Part shown: one piece after another, positions 1-8,385 of the stretch | How the letters are laid out: the number at the start of each line of letters is the position of its first letter | Position numbering within the stretch: position 1 is the first letter of the stretch | Assembly: GCF_008801695.1 (NCBI RefSeq) | Contig: NZ_VZPF01000005.1 | Coordinates: 1 to 64,000, forward strand | Direction: 5' to 3' | Source of the DNA: Pantoea stewartii subsp. stewartii | GTDB taxonomy: Bacteria; Pseudomonadota; Gammaproteobacteria; Enterobacterales; Enterobacteriaceae | DNA length: 64,000 nucleotides | Made by a program: the position numbers and the translations under genes | Notes under the pieces: model-generated | The model's input: only the letters and a program-made list of their open reading frames with translations | Told to the model about the DNA's origin: nothing | The model's database searches: none

Positions 1-174
1 ACCAATCGATGAGCGGGCACAGCAGAGTGTTCTGGCAACATGACTGACGGTGTCACCACGATGCAGCATCAGCATGGCGGTGAGCCGCCGGGCGTGGTTT
101 TTGTCCTTTGTTTTATGGATAGTTTTCTGCATCAGGCGTCGTTCGGTTCTGGGTATTGGTGCTATGATCGACAT
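1..174 (-). CDS. IS630-family transposase, N-terminal 58 residues (cut by window edge)
   Basis: The reverse strand reads from an ATG at 174 to the window edge without a stop. The protein begins MSIIAPIPRTERRLMQ and continues through an N-terminal helix-turn-helix with TVSHVARTLCCARSSIG, which I recognise as the start of the IS630 transposase. The catalytic DDE domain would lie to the left, outside the window. The family cuts and pastes into TA targets. Whether the copy is intact cannot be judged here. Confidence 0.8.
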   Translation of the reverse strand, partial: MSIIAPIPRTERRLMQKTIHKTKDKNHARRLTAMLMLHRGDTVSHVARTLCCARSSIG

Positions 175-247
175 TGCTCAGTCCGGCTGGTGATTTGGGA
201 TATTCAGCGATTGATCAGATCGCATAAACCGGACTGAGTTCCCTCTA
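1..247 (-). mobile_element. IS630-family insertion sequence, one end only
   Basis: The left edge of the window holds the 5' part of an IS630-family transposase gene and its upstream terminal region. The upstream part contains inverted copies of CCGGACTGAG around 190-240, as expected near an IS end. The outer boundary near position 247 (a TA dinucleotide, the target type of this family) is a guess. The rest of the element and its second end lie outside the window. It sits next to phage tail genes, so it has inserted in or at the edge of the prophage. Confidence 0.75.
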
Positions 248-389
248 AGTGATCTACTATTCCGAGCAGTTATTTAGCGCTGACACGAGAGATTAAGCTA
301 GCTAAAATGGTTTTGGGTGGCGTGGGCTGTGCTCCCGCCTCGGTCATGATTATGGGTAGATCGGACATATTCTCCCCTAAGGATAATTT

Positions 390-1073
390 ATGAGAAATAT
401 TTTGATAGTTTTTCTACTCGCGCTCTCAGTAGCAGGATGCGCAAAAAAAGAAAATGTTCTATTACCCACTGGGTTTTATAGCGGAGGGCAAAAATTTGCA
501 TACTGCAAAAACCCTCAATTGTTTGATGCAACATTCATCAAATTCGTCAATGAAAACTACACCTCATCACTGAATACAACAGTTGAATCCATAGCTGAAA
601 TAAATGCAGAAAACAGCAATGGATACTCCGTACAAACACCATTGAAGTGCAATGGCGTTTTCAGCATGAAAGATGGTAGTTATTATAAGTTCAATGTTAA
701 AGTTTCAATCCCAAAGCAAAACTCACCTCGCATTGATAGTTTGACGATGAATGAAGATAAAGAAAGAGAAATTACTGAGCATGAGAGCTTTGCCAATTCT
801 TTTAATTCACCATCAATTCAATACTGCGAAGATTTGATGAGAAAAGTTAGGGAGTCCTACGGAAAAGCCCCACGTTGTATTCCGGTAATACAAAAAGGGA
901 TGAATGTAACTGAAAGTTCTGGCGTCGTTGGCCTCAGTGACGAATTAACAGGTAAAAACATATATTACTATATGAACATATTGCCGGGTCAACTCAATGG
1001 TGATTATTCATATAGCGAAAGAGAATTAAGCACCCTCATTACCATGATAAAATTCCAAGGGAAAGGGGTTTAA
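390..1073 (+). CDS. Predicted lipoprotein of unknown function at prophage edge
   Basis: A 227-residue protein starting with a charged, hydrophobic signal sequence and a lipobox LSVAGC, with Cys17 as the predicted lipidation site. An AAGGA ribosome binding site lies 7 bases before the ATG. The body has several cysteines and no domain I recognise. The gene is more AT-rich than its neighbours, lies on the strand opposite the tail genes and ends only 4 bases from the end of the gp25-like gene. That layout fits a lysogenic-conversion (moron) gene or a cargo gene brought in with the neighbouring IS. A superinfection-exclusion role is possible but is inference only. Confidence 0.7.
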   Translation: MRNILIVFLLALSVAGCAKKENVLLPTGFYSGGQKFAYCKNPQLFDATFIKFVNENYTSSLNTTVESIAEINAENSNGYSVQTPLKCNGVFSMKDGSYYKFNVKVSIPKQNSPRIDSLTMNEDKEREITEHESFANSFNSPSIQYCEDLMRKVRESYGKAPRCIPVIQKGMNVTESSGVVGLSDELTGKNIYYYMNILPGQLNGDYSYSERELSTLITMIKFQGKGV

Positions 1074-1077
1074 GGAT

Positions 1078-1425
1078 TCAAACCGCTATTTCCTTTTGAT
1101 AACTAACGCCGTTACGGAAAACCACGTCAATGTTGTACGTCGGGTTTTCCGCTCCATCGACTTTCGTAATCGCCAGCGAGGAAAAATACCCCGCGAATTG
1201 CTGTTGCGTCATGTTAACGTAGTAATCAGGGTAAATCTGCTGAACGATGGACTGCTGTGCCGGTATGCCATACTGCGCATAAAAAGGCGACTCACCAAGC
1301 CCGAGTTTTAACGTCTGGATTAGCGTCGTCAGCCATACGTACGACGAATCACCATTTTCGTCCGTCTCAACAACAACCCACATTTTGTTGCCGCTTGCAT
1401 CAGTGACGCGCCCCCAGGTTCTCAT
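1078..1425 (-). CDS. Baseplate protein, gp25/W-like
   Basis: A 115-residue protein, last visible gene of the leftward tail operon, 2 bases after the spike gene. Size, position directly after the spike, and a central segment (PFYAQYGIP through YYVNMTQQQF) match small gp25/gpW-like baseplate wedge proteins of contractile-tail phages. Family assignment rests mostly on synteny. In related phages the next genes encode a baseplate J protein and tail fibres, which are missing here. Confidence 0.6.
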   Translation of the reverse strand: MRTWGRVTDASGNKMWVVVETDENGDSSYVWLTTLIQTLKLGLGESPFYAQYGIPAQQSIVQQIYPDYYVNMTQQQFAGYFSSLAITKVDGAENPTYNIDVVFRNGVSYQKEIAV

Positions 1426-1427
1426 GG

Positions 1428-2144
1428 TTACCCCTCTTTTGGTTTTTCAGACTGAACTGTACTGCCACCGCTCTGAACATTTTTAACATCATGAGGATGG
1501 TTCATCAGACTGATACCGCCTGCCACCACATCATTCGTGACGTCCATCGGGCCGATAAATTTGGCGGAAGTATCAGACATTTCGCCAGCATCCTGGACAA
1601 TAGTGCCATTAAGATGAATGACTCCCCCGCCCAGATAAATATTTTTCGCGTTCAGATAAATGGCATCAGCTTTTTCTGTGATTTTCCCGGGTTCAATTGT
1701 GATGCTGCTTGCGCCATCCTCAGTTTTCAATATGGCGCCATCGGGCCCATAGAGTACAATTTTATTCGCATCCTCTTCCGACCATCCGGCGTTCGAGAGT
1801 GGAACGAAGAACAGTGGTACCAGCGACATCGAAAACGCCCTGCTCGCAATCCCGGTACCGAGTCCCGACACCCCGCGTAGAGACACATCGGCAGCGACCG
1901 TTACGCCCCTGTCACCAACCTGAATGGGATAGCGGATATAAGGAAAAGTAGCGATTGGGATCGTCACCTGCGGGTACTGTGTGCCGTCAGGGAACATATC
2001 GAACTGGACCGTGACAATCTGCCCTTTCACACCAACTACATGGCAAGGCAGCGACCGCCCTTTGACCTCTTCTCGGTCTTCGTTTTGTGCCTGAATCGTT
2101 GAGGACAATGCTTTTACGAAGGGATATTTTTGTGAGTCACTCAT
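1428..2144 (-). CDS. Membrane-puncturing tail spike (Gp138-like)
   Basis: A 238-residue protein likely forming the trimeric needle at the tip of a contractile tail. Residues about 30-110 resemble the OB-fold N-terminal domain of Gp138-type spikes, followed by a beta-rich stalk with repeated DG/GG turns. Near the C-terminus is NHPHDV (His216 and His218), an HxH motif like the iron-binding apex of P2 gpV and phi92 gp138. The start ATG overlaps the stop of the upstream gene, implying translational coupling. Confidence 0.8.
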   Translation of the reverse strand: MSDSQKYPFVKALSSTIQAQNEDREEVKGRSLPCHVVGVKGQIVTVQFDMFPDGTQYPQVTIPIATFPYIRYPIQVGDRGVTVAADVSLRGVSGLGTGIASRAFSMSLVPLFFVPLSNAGWSEEDANKIVLYGPDGAILKTEDGASSITIEPGKITEKADAIYLNAKNIYLGGGVIHLNGTIVQDAGEMSDTSAKFIGPMDVTNDVVAGGISLMNHPHDVKNVQSGGSTVQSEKPKEG

Positions 2145-3145
2145 GTTGAATTTTTCGCCAGCGCGACGGCCTCATAGATGGTGTTCCATGCGTTATTGCT
2201 GTCAGGGTTTAAAAAATCTCCGACATGTCGCACGGAAGTGATCATGAATTTCCCGGTGAAATTCACCTGATTTCTGAGCATGGAAAAGGAACGTTCGGTG
2301 TTCACCGAAAGCAATGCGCTCGGCCCGGAAATAATGTCCTGTGGTAGGTTGACGACATCACCGCAGCGCAGATCGCCCCGAATTGGGCACTTGAAAGATA
2401 CGCTGACCAGACCAATCCAGGTCGGCTGACCCACCAGTTCCTGCGGCAGTATCGCGATCCCATCTCCCGCCGCCGTCGTATTATCGAAAATGCGGATGAC
2501 CTTGTTCTGCATCAGCATTTGCACTCCTGTGTAATCGTCGGTGTTGATGATGGAGAAAGACTGGCTACGGATGGCTGTTGCCAGTTGCCCGAGGCGGCTG
2601 TATACCCCAACCCCATCCTCTGCCAAGGTCAATTTGTCGCTGATAGCGATCTCGATGGCGAACTCAGGATATGCCGTCGTCAGCGCTCGCTGGAGTACAG
2701 CAGAAAGTGTTTCTCCTTTTTTACCATCGAGCGTAATGCTTCTTTCCTGCCCCGCGTCGTTCAGTAAAGGGCTTGGGTTGACGATCATGTTCAACGTCTG
2801 GTGTGTACCGACCCAGTTGGCATATTTATTGTAGATCTGCCCACTGATAATCATCCCCTGCTGATCTGGATTTGCCAGTGGCAGACCTTTAGAGAAGCCG
2901 GCAAAGACATTAACCTGGCAGCCACTGAGCTGCACGCTCTGACTGAGCATCGTGATTGGCAAACCAGAAATTACAATCAGCGTGCCGCTGTTCACAACGT
3001 CATAGCCGGTGATGAGTGCGTCGAATTCGATTTGTAACCCTCGCCCCGGCGTATCGGAGGTATCAAACGGACCAATTGGATTGCCGGCGCTATCCAGCGG
3101 TGTATTTCCGTCTTTATCCGTGATTTCTACTCGGTAGTAACGCAT
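2141..3145 (-). CDS. Baseplate hub protein
   Basis: A 334-residue tail protein encoded between the small tail gene and the spike. The ATG at 3145 overlaps the preceding stop as TGATG and gives the N-terminus MRYYRVEITDKDG; the open frame extends upstream but those codons lie inside the previous gene. Composition (long beta-rich protein without membrane segments) and position just before the spike fit a gp27/gpD-like hub that plugs the tail tube. I do not recognise a named domain with certainty. Confidence 0.6.
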   Translation of the reverse strand: MRYYRVEITDKDGNTPLDSAGNPIGPFDTSDTPGRGLQIEFDALITGYDVVNSGTLIVISGLPITMLSQSVQLSGCQVNVFAGFSKGLPLANPDQQGMIISGQIYNKYANWVGTHQTLNMIVNPSPLLNDAGQERSITLDGKKGETLSAVLQRALTTAYPEFAIEIAISDKLTLAEDGVGVYSRLGQLATAIRSQSFSIINTDDYTGVQMLMQNKVIRIFDNTTAAGDGIAILPQELVGQPTWIGLVSVSFKCPIRGDLRCGDVVNLPQDIISGPSALLSVNTERSFSMLRNQVNFTGKFMITSVRHVGDFLNPDSNNAWNTIYEAVALAKNST

Positions 3146-3408
3146 CAGGTAGCCTCGAACTGTTGGCTGCTGGCCCGAAAGACCAGCGCACCGGGTGAGC
3201 AAGGCAACGCCAGATTGATGTCAAAATCATCGGGCGATGCAACCATTGGCACATAACAGATCCCCCGGCCCTGACCGTCTGTCAGATTTACGTAGTAGCG
3301 GTTGGCATAGAGGTTATAAGGCACCTTTCCAAATACCTTTATGCCGCCGACCGTTGCCTGAAAGGTGAACGGTGACTGACCGTTTGGCTTGAAAGGAATT
3401 GTCATCAT
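3145..3408 (-). CDS. Small tail/baseplate protein
   Basis: An 87-residue protein starting MMTIPFKPNGQSPFTFQ. The ATG at 3408 overlaps the previous stop (ATGA), so I prefer it over the longer open frame. It is predicted to be beta-rich. Its location between two baseplate genes with overlaps at both ends shows it belongs to the tail operon. No specific function is recognisable. Confidence 0.6.
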   Translation of the reverse strand: MMTIPFKPNGQSPFTFQATVGGIKVFGKVPYNLYANRYYVNLTDGQGRGICYVPMVASPDDFDINLALPCSPGALVFRASSQQFEAT

Positions 3409-4067
3409 AAGCCGAACTCCTGTACCAACGTTTGTTTGACTCCTGACCATGACAGACCGCCCGGAGAAGGCATACCCGACTCAAATTTATCCATCAGGTT
3501 GCCCAGAGCAGCGTCCAACTGTGAGATAGTCAGTAGCGGTTGTTCAAACTCAAACTGCCAAGTGTGCTGAACCTGCTTATTTTGTTCAGAGAATCCCGAT
3601 GTATCGATCAGTGCACGTAGCAGACAGCCAGTATAAATGAATGCTGGAGTAAGAACGGTATAGCTACCTCCGCTCTGGTTATGCATATCAAGAGCCAGCT
3701 TTAGCGCGGTGAAAGTCATGCTTTTCGTTGCATACCCCCCACCAGTAGTGAAAGCTGGGCGAATCATTTGCATAATCACCCGGTTAGGTTTGTTAACTAC
3801 TGCGTTCGCGGCAGTCACTAGATTATAGAAATTGAGGTTTCCAATATCTTGCTGTACCAGCGTCGTACCGGCCATAGGAGTAAAAGCCCCTGTTTGGGTT
3901 TTACCAATATCACCATGCAACAACCCATCAGCTACACTTAATCCCTCAGTCAGTACAGCTATCGGTATAACGCCACCGGGAATATCAGCAGCGATGCCAT
4001 CCACAAGTAGAATCGGAGAAATTTCAAAGGCCAGTTTGAACGCCTGACCAAAATAGTTCAGAGACAT
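3405..4067 (-). CDS. Tail protein between tape measure and hub genes
   Basis: A 220-residue protein encoded directly after the tape measure gene (0-base gap) and overlapping the next gene. It begins MSLNYFGQAFKLAFEISPILL and is moderately hydrophobic, with many small residues. Position suggests a tail-tip or baseplate component joining tube and hub. No catalytic motif is visible. Confidence 0.55.
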   Translation of the reverse strand: MSLNYFGQAFKLAFEISPILLVDGIAADIPGGVIPIAVLTEGLSVADGLLHGDIGKTQTGAFTPMAGTTLVQQDIGNLNFYNLVTAANAVVNKPNRVIMQMIRPAFTTGGGYATKSMTFTALKLALDMHNQSGGSYTVLTPAFIYTGCLLRALIDTSGFSEQNKQVQHTWQFEFEQPLLTISQLDAALGNLMDKFESGMPSPGGLSWSGVKQTLVQEFGL

Positions 4068-5921
4068 TTAGATCCTCGGAGCCAAAGTTATCCCTTTCAC
4101 CTGAGCTGAAATATCGGAGCCAGGCTTCTGGTCAACCTGAAGAGTGATGGTGGCACGGTCATTTTTCCCGCCGCTGGATAGAACAGTATTTGCTGCTTCC
4201 AGTTGACGCATAATGCCCGGGTGTTGATCCGTAGCACCCTGTACTTGAGGTAGGATTTTTAACAGGTAATCGACGGTTTCTTTTTTTAGGCTAAGGTTAC
4301 CGTCCTTATCGATACGCCCACCGTTATAGCTGGTGAGCATCTTCGCAACATCACCTTTGTACCGCTTATTCAGATCATTCAGATAACGGCCAGCAGCTAC
4401 CGTTGACTTGTTCGGGTCATAGACATCATCCCCTTCTAGGCCATAGGCTTTTGCGGTACCAGGCATGAACTGGAATAGACCTGCGGCACCACTGGATTTG
4501 TTAAGTGCTAACGGATTCCATGAAGATTCTTTCTGAGCGATGGCAGACATCAAGCCATTTGGAAGATTCGCAGTTTTATTTGCTGCCTCCACGAATGTCT
4601 GTACGTTTGCCTTCATCGCATCAGGCATCTGGTATTTCGTATAAACATCGTCCTGCTTGAAATATTCACCGGTATATTGGTTTGTAAGCGGGTTAGCACC
4701 CGGAAGATTTCCACCGAGATATTTATTACCAAACGCCACAAAAGCAGGATTAGCTCCGTCAGCCCCAACACCAGCCCCATTAAGATTCACATCAGGAACG
4801 TTACCCGCGATCCACTTAATGGCTTGTCCAAGTGCCGAAATTATGGTTTTCACACAATCAGCAAACGTCTCAAGGTCAGTCTGAAAATCATCACTACCGA
4901 GCCAATTTCCAAGCTTTTGCAAACCACTAGCCAGTGTATCGAACAGCGCTTTGCCGTTTTTCCCATTAAGAAACTTATCAATGCTGCTGGTAAGGTTGTC
5001 GGAAATAAGTCCAATCGGGCCGCTGAGTTTTGCCAGTGCCTTAAGAAATGAATTCCCTATCCGGTCAGCGTTGTAGGCAAATTTTGCTGATAGATCCTGA
5101 TAACTCTGCTGGGTGCCTCCCCCCATATTCTGATCAAGCTGATTCGCCTGGGCCTGATACTGTTTACTCAGTTCAGGTAGCCGGTCACTGTTCGCCAGTA
5201 ACTGGTTGGCGGTCGCAACATCAACGATGCCACCAAGGCTGCGGCTATTGAGCACGGTCTGAGATACACCAGTCCCCTTGTACTGCTTAAGTAAACCAGC
5301 TACGCGCTCCATCAATACCGGCAAGTTCGCAGCAGCGCCATTCTGAGGATTTATCCCCAGGCTCATCAATCCTGCATATTGCGGGTTGGTCGGATCATTT
5401 TGCGCCGCTGCCAATGCCTGCATAATTGTGCTGGTGCCGGAAAATCGCGAACCATAGACGTTTTGCGCGGCCTGCATCTGACCGGTACTGACACCAAGCC
5501 CCTGAGACGATTTGTACTGCTCAGTAGCTCTATGAGCCATATAGCCGTATCCAAACGGCCCGGCCACACTGATAGCGGCAAGTTTCGCGCCCCAGGAGAT
5601 TGTGGTGGTAAAGAGTCCTTTCAGCGTATTGGTGGTAGCACCGAGGGTTTTATTTATGAGGGTGAACGTTTTGAGCGTGCCCTGAGCCTCTTTGTTGAGG
5701 TTCTTTAAAAACTTGTCAAAGCTGGTATCACCGGTTGGTTTCTTACCAGCTTCCGGCACGTTATCAGGTGGCCGTTTTGCTGGTGGTGGTGCCGATGGGA
5801 CTGGCAATCCGCCAGGACCGATACCCAACGCATTCTTAAATTTATCGGCGATCTCGTTTAGCTGCTGGATTTTTTCATCACTGAAATCCAGCGTGAGAAC
5901 CGGTAGCTGGTTTCCCGCCAT
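4068..5921 (-). CDS. Tail tape measure protein with lytic transglycosylase domain
   Basis: A 617-residue tape measure: it sets tail length and is ejected through the tube during infection. The N-terminal half has a proline-rich linker and alpha-helical segments with a hydrophobic stretch near residue 110. The C-terminal part is an SLT-type lytic transglycosylase: QKESSWNP around residue 465 carries the catalytic Glu, followed by GLFQFMPGTA and the TSYNGG motif, to cut peptidoglycan during entry. The short length implies a short tail. The start overlaps the stop of the frameshifted chaperone, the usual arrangement. Confidence 0.85.
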   Translation of the reverse strand: MAGNQLPVLTLDFSDEKIQQLNEIADKFKNALGIGPGGLPVPSAPPPAKRPPDNVPEAGKKPTGDTSFDKFLKNLNKEAQGTLKTFTLINKTLGATTNTLKGLFTTTISWGAKLAAISVAGPFGYGYMAHRATEQYKSSQGLGVSTGQMQAAQNVYGSRFSGTSTIMQALAAAQNDPTNPQYAGLMSLGINPQNGAAANLPVLMERVAGLLKQYKGTGVSQTVLNSRSLGGIVDVATANQLLANSDRLPELSKQYQAQANQLDQNMGGGTQQSYQDLSAKFAYNADRIGNSFLKALAKLSGPIGLISDNLTSSIDKFLNGKNGKALFDTLASGLQKLGNWLGSDDFQTDLETFADCVKTIISALGQAIKWIAGNVPDVNLNGAGVGADGANPAFVAFGNKYLGGNLPGANPLTNQYTGEYFKQDDVYTKYQMPDAMKANVQTFVEAANKTANLPNGLMSAIAQKESSWNPLALNKSSGAAGLFQFMPGTAKAYGLEGDDVYDPNKSTVAAGRYLNDLNKRYKGDVAKMLTSYNGGRIDKDGNLSLKKETVDYLLKILPQVQGATDQHPGIMRQLEAANTVLSSGGKNDRATITLQVDQKPGSDISAQVKGITLAPRI

Positions 5922-6217
5922 CAGAAAAGCCCTCTCGGCTGCTTGAATTTCAGCAGCTCACGCAACTGAGCCGCTGTTTTCAGTTCTATTCCGGTATTTG
6001 TCCAGATTTCAGGGAATCCTGTTCCTGCGCAGTGGTCGAGGATGTCGCTGATAACGTGCTCCCCGTCACGCCAGAACTGGCGACAGGCGTCGATGTCTGC
6101 AACGAAGCAATCCAGTCCGTAAGACTCAATGACGTAATTGCACTGCCCCACACACCAGCGACCTGCTCCATCACCGCTTTCGCCTGTGGAGGCTTGTTTA
6201 TCGACGAGACGCATGTA
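5921..6217 (-). CDS. Frameshift extension of tail chaperone (gpGT/E+E'-like)
   Basis: This reading frame joins the upstream chaperone by a -1 shift at 6217-6225: the ribosome reads GTT TTT TTT, slips back one base and continues TAC ATG CGT. The extension adds 98 residues including RDGEHVISDILDHCAGTG and ends where the tape measure gene begins, giving a fusion of about 227 residues. An internal ATG at 6212-6214 could also start it, but no good ribosome binding site precedes it, so the fusion is the better explanation. Confidence 0.6.
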   Translation of the reverse strand, partial: YMRLVDKQASTGESGDGAGRWCVGQCNYVIESYGLDCFVADIDACRQFWRDGEHVISDILDHCAGTGFPEIWTNTGIELKTAAQLRELLKFKQPRGLF

Positions 6218-6603
6218 AAAAAAACTAACTCACCGATCGCTTCATCAAGATCGATAACATCCCGCTCGATAGCAACATCAAGAGGCACGGTATCCCATCC
6301 TTTCCCCTCTACGGGATAGACCAGATTAGAAAGACGAATAATCTCTGTGACCAGCGTATTTTTAACTCCCTCGGCGTTATCCCATACGCCCAGGTCCTTA
6401 CAGATTTTCTCCAGCATAAGATACGCAACACGAGGACCAGCCACCACGCCAAGCCCTTCAGAAAAAATAGCTGCGAAGGTTTTGCTAAGAATGTAAAAAT
6501 GCTGGCGATAGACCTCTTTGGAGATCGGTACAGAATGAACGTAACCCGCCCCCATTTCTGTCTCAACAGGCAATACAAAATTCATATTTCGCGCAATTTT
6601 CAT
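5986..6603 (-). CDS. Tail assembly chaperone, zero-frame product (gpG-like)
   Basis: A 205-residue protein between tail tube and tape measure genes, the position of the lambda G / P2 E chaperones. The ATG at 6603 overlaps the previous stop (TGATG). The first 129 codons reach a run of eight T that can direct a -1 shift. The remaining 76 zero-frame codons overlap the alternative frame and are Ser/Thr/Gln-rich, unlike a folded domain. Chaperones of this type coat the tape measure while the tube polymerises. Confidence 0.65.
   Translation of the reverse strand: MKIARNMNFVLPVETEMGAGYVHSVPISKEVYRQHFYILSKTFAAIFSEGLGVVAGPRVAYLMLEKICKDLGVWDNAEGVKNTLVTEIIRLSNLVYPVEGKGWDTVPLDVAIERDVIDLDEAIGELVFFTCVSSINKPPQAKAVMEQVAGVWGSAITSLSLTDWIASLQTSTPVASSGVTGSTLSATSSTTAQEQDSLKSGQIPE
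6217..6225 (-). promoter_or_regulatory. Slippery sequence for programmed -1 frameshift
   Basis: On the minus strand the bases are G followed by eight T. In the chaperone frame this reads GTT TTT TTT, giving the X XXY YYZ heptamer T TTT TTT. A -1 slip leads directly into the long overlapping frame ending at 5921. Confidence 0.6.
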
Positions 6604-7043
6604 CAGATATCCCACATTTCTGAGTTGATGTAATAAGTGCCAGTGATGGTGATGGCCACACCCGGCTCGCCACCGGCGAAAGACATATCCTGGACGTTTG
6701 TGATCGCTGTATTCATCACCTCAAAATCACCGAATGTGCTGCTGTCTGAGTAGACTTTCGCATCACCGATCGCTGTATTGGCCTCCCATTGGGTTTTGTA
6801 CTGCGCCCCCAGTGCCTGGCTACGCAGCAGGTGAACCTTTGCCTGCATAATCATGTAAGGTTGCGGCGACTGTACTGCCCCGGTCATTGCCGGCAGGAAA
6901 TCAGTCATATTCCCCTGAAATACAAGTTCAACGCCTTCTTTCGCCAGATAAGACGCTGAAACGTTCAGTTCCGAGTGGTCAGTAAATTTAATGCTGGCGC
7001 GGACACGGTTAAGTACGCCAACGGGGATCATTGGATTTGGCAC
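6603..7043 (-). CDS. Tail tube protein
   Basis: A 146-residue protein encoded straight after the sheath gene, the usual tube position in myoviruses. It starts at a GTG with AGGAG 8 bases upstream, giving MPNPMIPVGVLNRVR. The sequence is beta-rich and ends in GTYYINSEMWDI. In related phages this slot holds the tube protein that forms the inner channel beneath the sheath. Assignment is by position and size. Confidence 0.65.
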   Translation of the reverse strand: MPNPMIPVGVLNRVRASIKFTDHSELNVSASYLAKEGVELVFQGNMTDFLPAMTGAVQSPQPYMIMQAKVHLLRSQALGAQYKTQWEANTAIGDAKVYSDSSTFGDFEVMNTAITNVQDMSFAGGEPGVAITITGTYYINSEMWDI

Positions 7044-7056
7044 GGTTCAACTCCTT

Positions 7057-8385
7057 TTAAGAAAGCTGCATGGTCACGTTAATGTTGAAAATAATTGCGG
7101 TAAAACCACGCATTGGCGTATAGGTTGCAGAAAGTCCTGCATAACGACCGATACCGTAATCGTTCGGGTTATTTTTGACGTAGGTTTTAAATGGAACCGC
7201 ATTAACCGGTGTTTGCCCGTTCACCAAACCGTATGCGACGCCGGTATTGAAAACACCCTGAGCACGCTGCTGAAGTCGGTCAATGCCGTCCTGGTTGTAA
7301 TAAAGCGGGTTTATCGGGTTGTTGCTGCCGTTGATCACTTCATTAGCCAGCGCCATATCGACGTTGATCTGCACCCAGTCCACGCTATACCAGTACGTCA
7401 TATCGTTACCGTCGCTGGTAACCCCTTTAACCAGAATGGTGTTGGAGATCCCTCCTTCCGCGCCGGTATCGACGTAGTTGATATTTTGCTCAACCATCGT
7501 AGTGAGAATGCTGTTTTTGGCCTGATTCGCGTTGACCGCCTGCAAATAGCGGAAGGCCATCGGAGGAACTTTATTTATTTCAGAAGGCGAGGCAGAAACA
7601 AAATTCCACATTGCGGCCGCTGCTGCGTTCGTAGTTGGATAAGTGTCGTCTGCCATTGCGACAATCGACTTAATGCTGCTGTACGGCGTGACGTAATTTG
7701 TATCGTCTGGGGTGTCTTCCAGAACGAAGAAATACTGCTTTGCGTCATTCGCGGTATACAGTTTCGCCAGCGTGATAAAGTCAGCATCACCTTTCCACGT
7801 CTCCGGCACCAGATACGCATAGAAACGCTTCAGAGGTTCCTGCATATATGCCTTCAGCGCATCGACCTCATCCCCCGTAACATCGTTTTGATAACCGAGT
7901 TCCAGCAAATAAGTACCAACAGAACTACCCTGAGCGAAGAAAGCTTCGACCGCGGTAACCAGCAGCTCACTACTGGCCAACGAAAACTGCCCAACCGTGG
8001 TGGGTGAACCATCAAGTGTTGAACCGCTATCTGTCCAGGTCAGCATCCCTGTCAGGGTAAGCGTTGCTGTATAGGTTCCATTCCACACTGATGGAGAGCA
8101 GCCAGAAATAGTAATTTCAATTTCGCTGCCCGGCACACGGTCGATAGTTACTCCCTGCGGAAGCGTCAATGTGAAATCAGAGCCATATGAAGAATTTTCT
8201 GCCGATAAAGTACCGATTGGGGTTTTAACAAGATCAGTAATATCTGAATCCTGAGTGAGCAGCACCGGTTTTCCTGGCTCCTGCAATGTGGCGCCAAAGG
8301 ATAAAATGGCCGACATCTGCTGAAGATTTGACGGCGTAGCGCCAATCGTCTGCGAGACGTTAACGGTGACGATGTTGTATCCCAT
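7057..8385 (-). CDS. Tail sheath protein, DUF3383 family
   Basis: A 442-residue protein resembling DUF3383 sheath proteins, which polymerise around the tube and contract on infection. Visible features are an N-terminal segment with VSQTIGATPSNLQQ, an insertion with an Ig-like beta region around 60-150 and a C-terminal domain ending FTAIIFNINVTMQLS. This gene shows that the phage is a contractile-tail myovirus. The ATG overlaps the stop of the upstream gene. Confidence 0.8.
   Translation of the reverse strand: MGYNIVTVNVSQTIGATPSNLQQMSAILSFGATLQEPGKPVLLTQDSDITDLVKTPIGTLSAENSSYGSDFTLTLPQGVTIDRVPGSEIEITISGCSPSVWNGTYTATLTLTGMLTWTDSGSTLDGSPTTVGQFSLASSELLVTAVEAFFAQGSSVGTYLLELGYQNDVTGDEVDALKAYMQEPLKRFYAYLVPETWKGDADFITLAKLYTANDAKQYFFVLEDTPDDTNYVTPYSSIKSIVAMADDTYPTTNAAAAAMWNFVSASPSEINKVPPMAFRYLQAVNANQAKNSILTTMVEQNINYVDTGAEGGISNTILVKGVTSDGNDMTYWYSVDWVQINVDMALANEVINGSNNPINPLYYNQDGIDRLQQRAQGVFNTGVAYGLVNGQTPVNAVPFKTYVKNNPNDYGIGRYAGLSATYTPMRGFTAIIFNINVTMQLS

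Noticed and set aside
1-389. Left attachment site or icd fragment
   Set aside because: No copy of the icd 3' end or of the GTTTTGGGGAA repeats was seen here, so the left prophage end must be outside the window.
6991-8007. 338-codon open frame on the plus strand
   Set aside because: It is antisense to the tail sheath and tube genes, has an Arg/His/Cys/Ile-rich composition unlike a folded protein, and no ribosome binding site.
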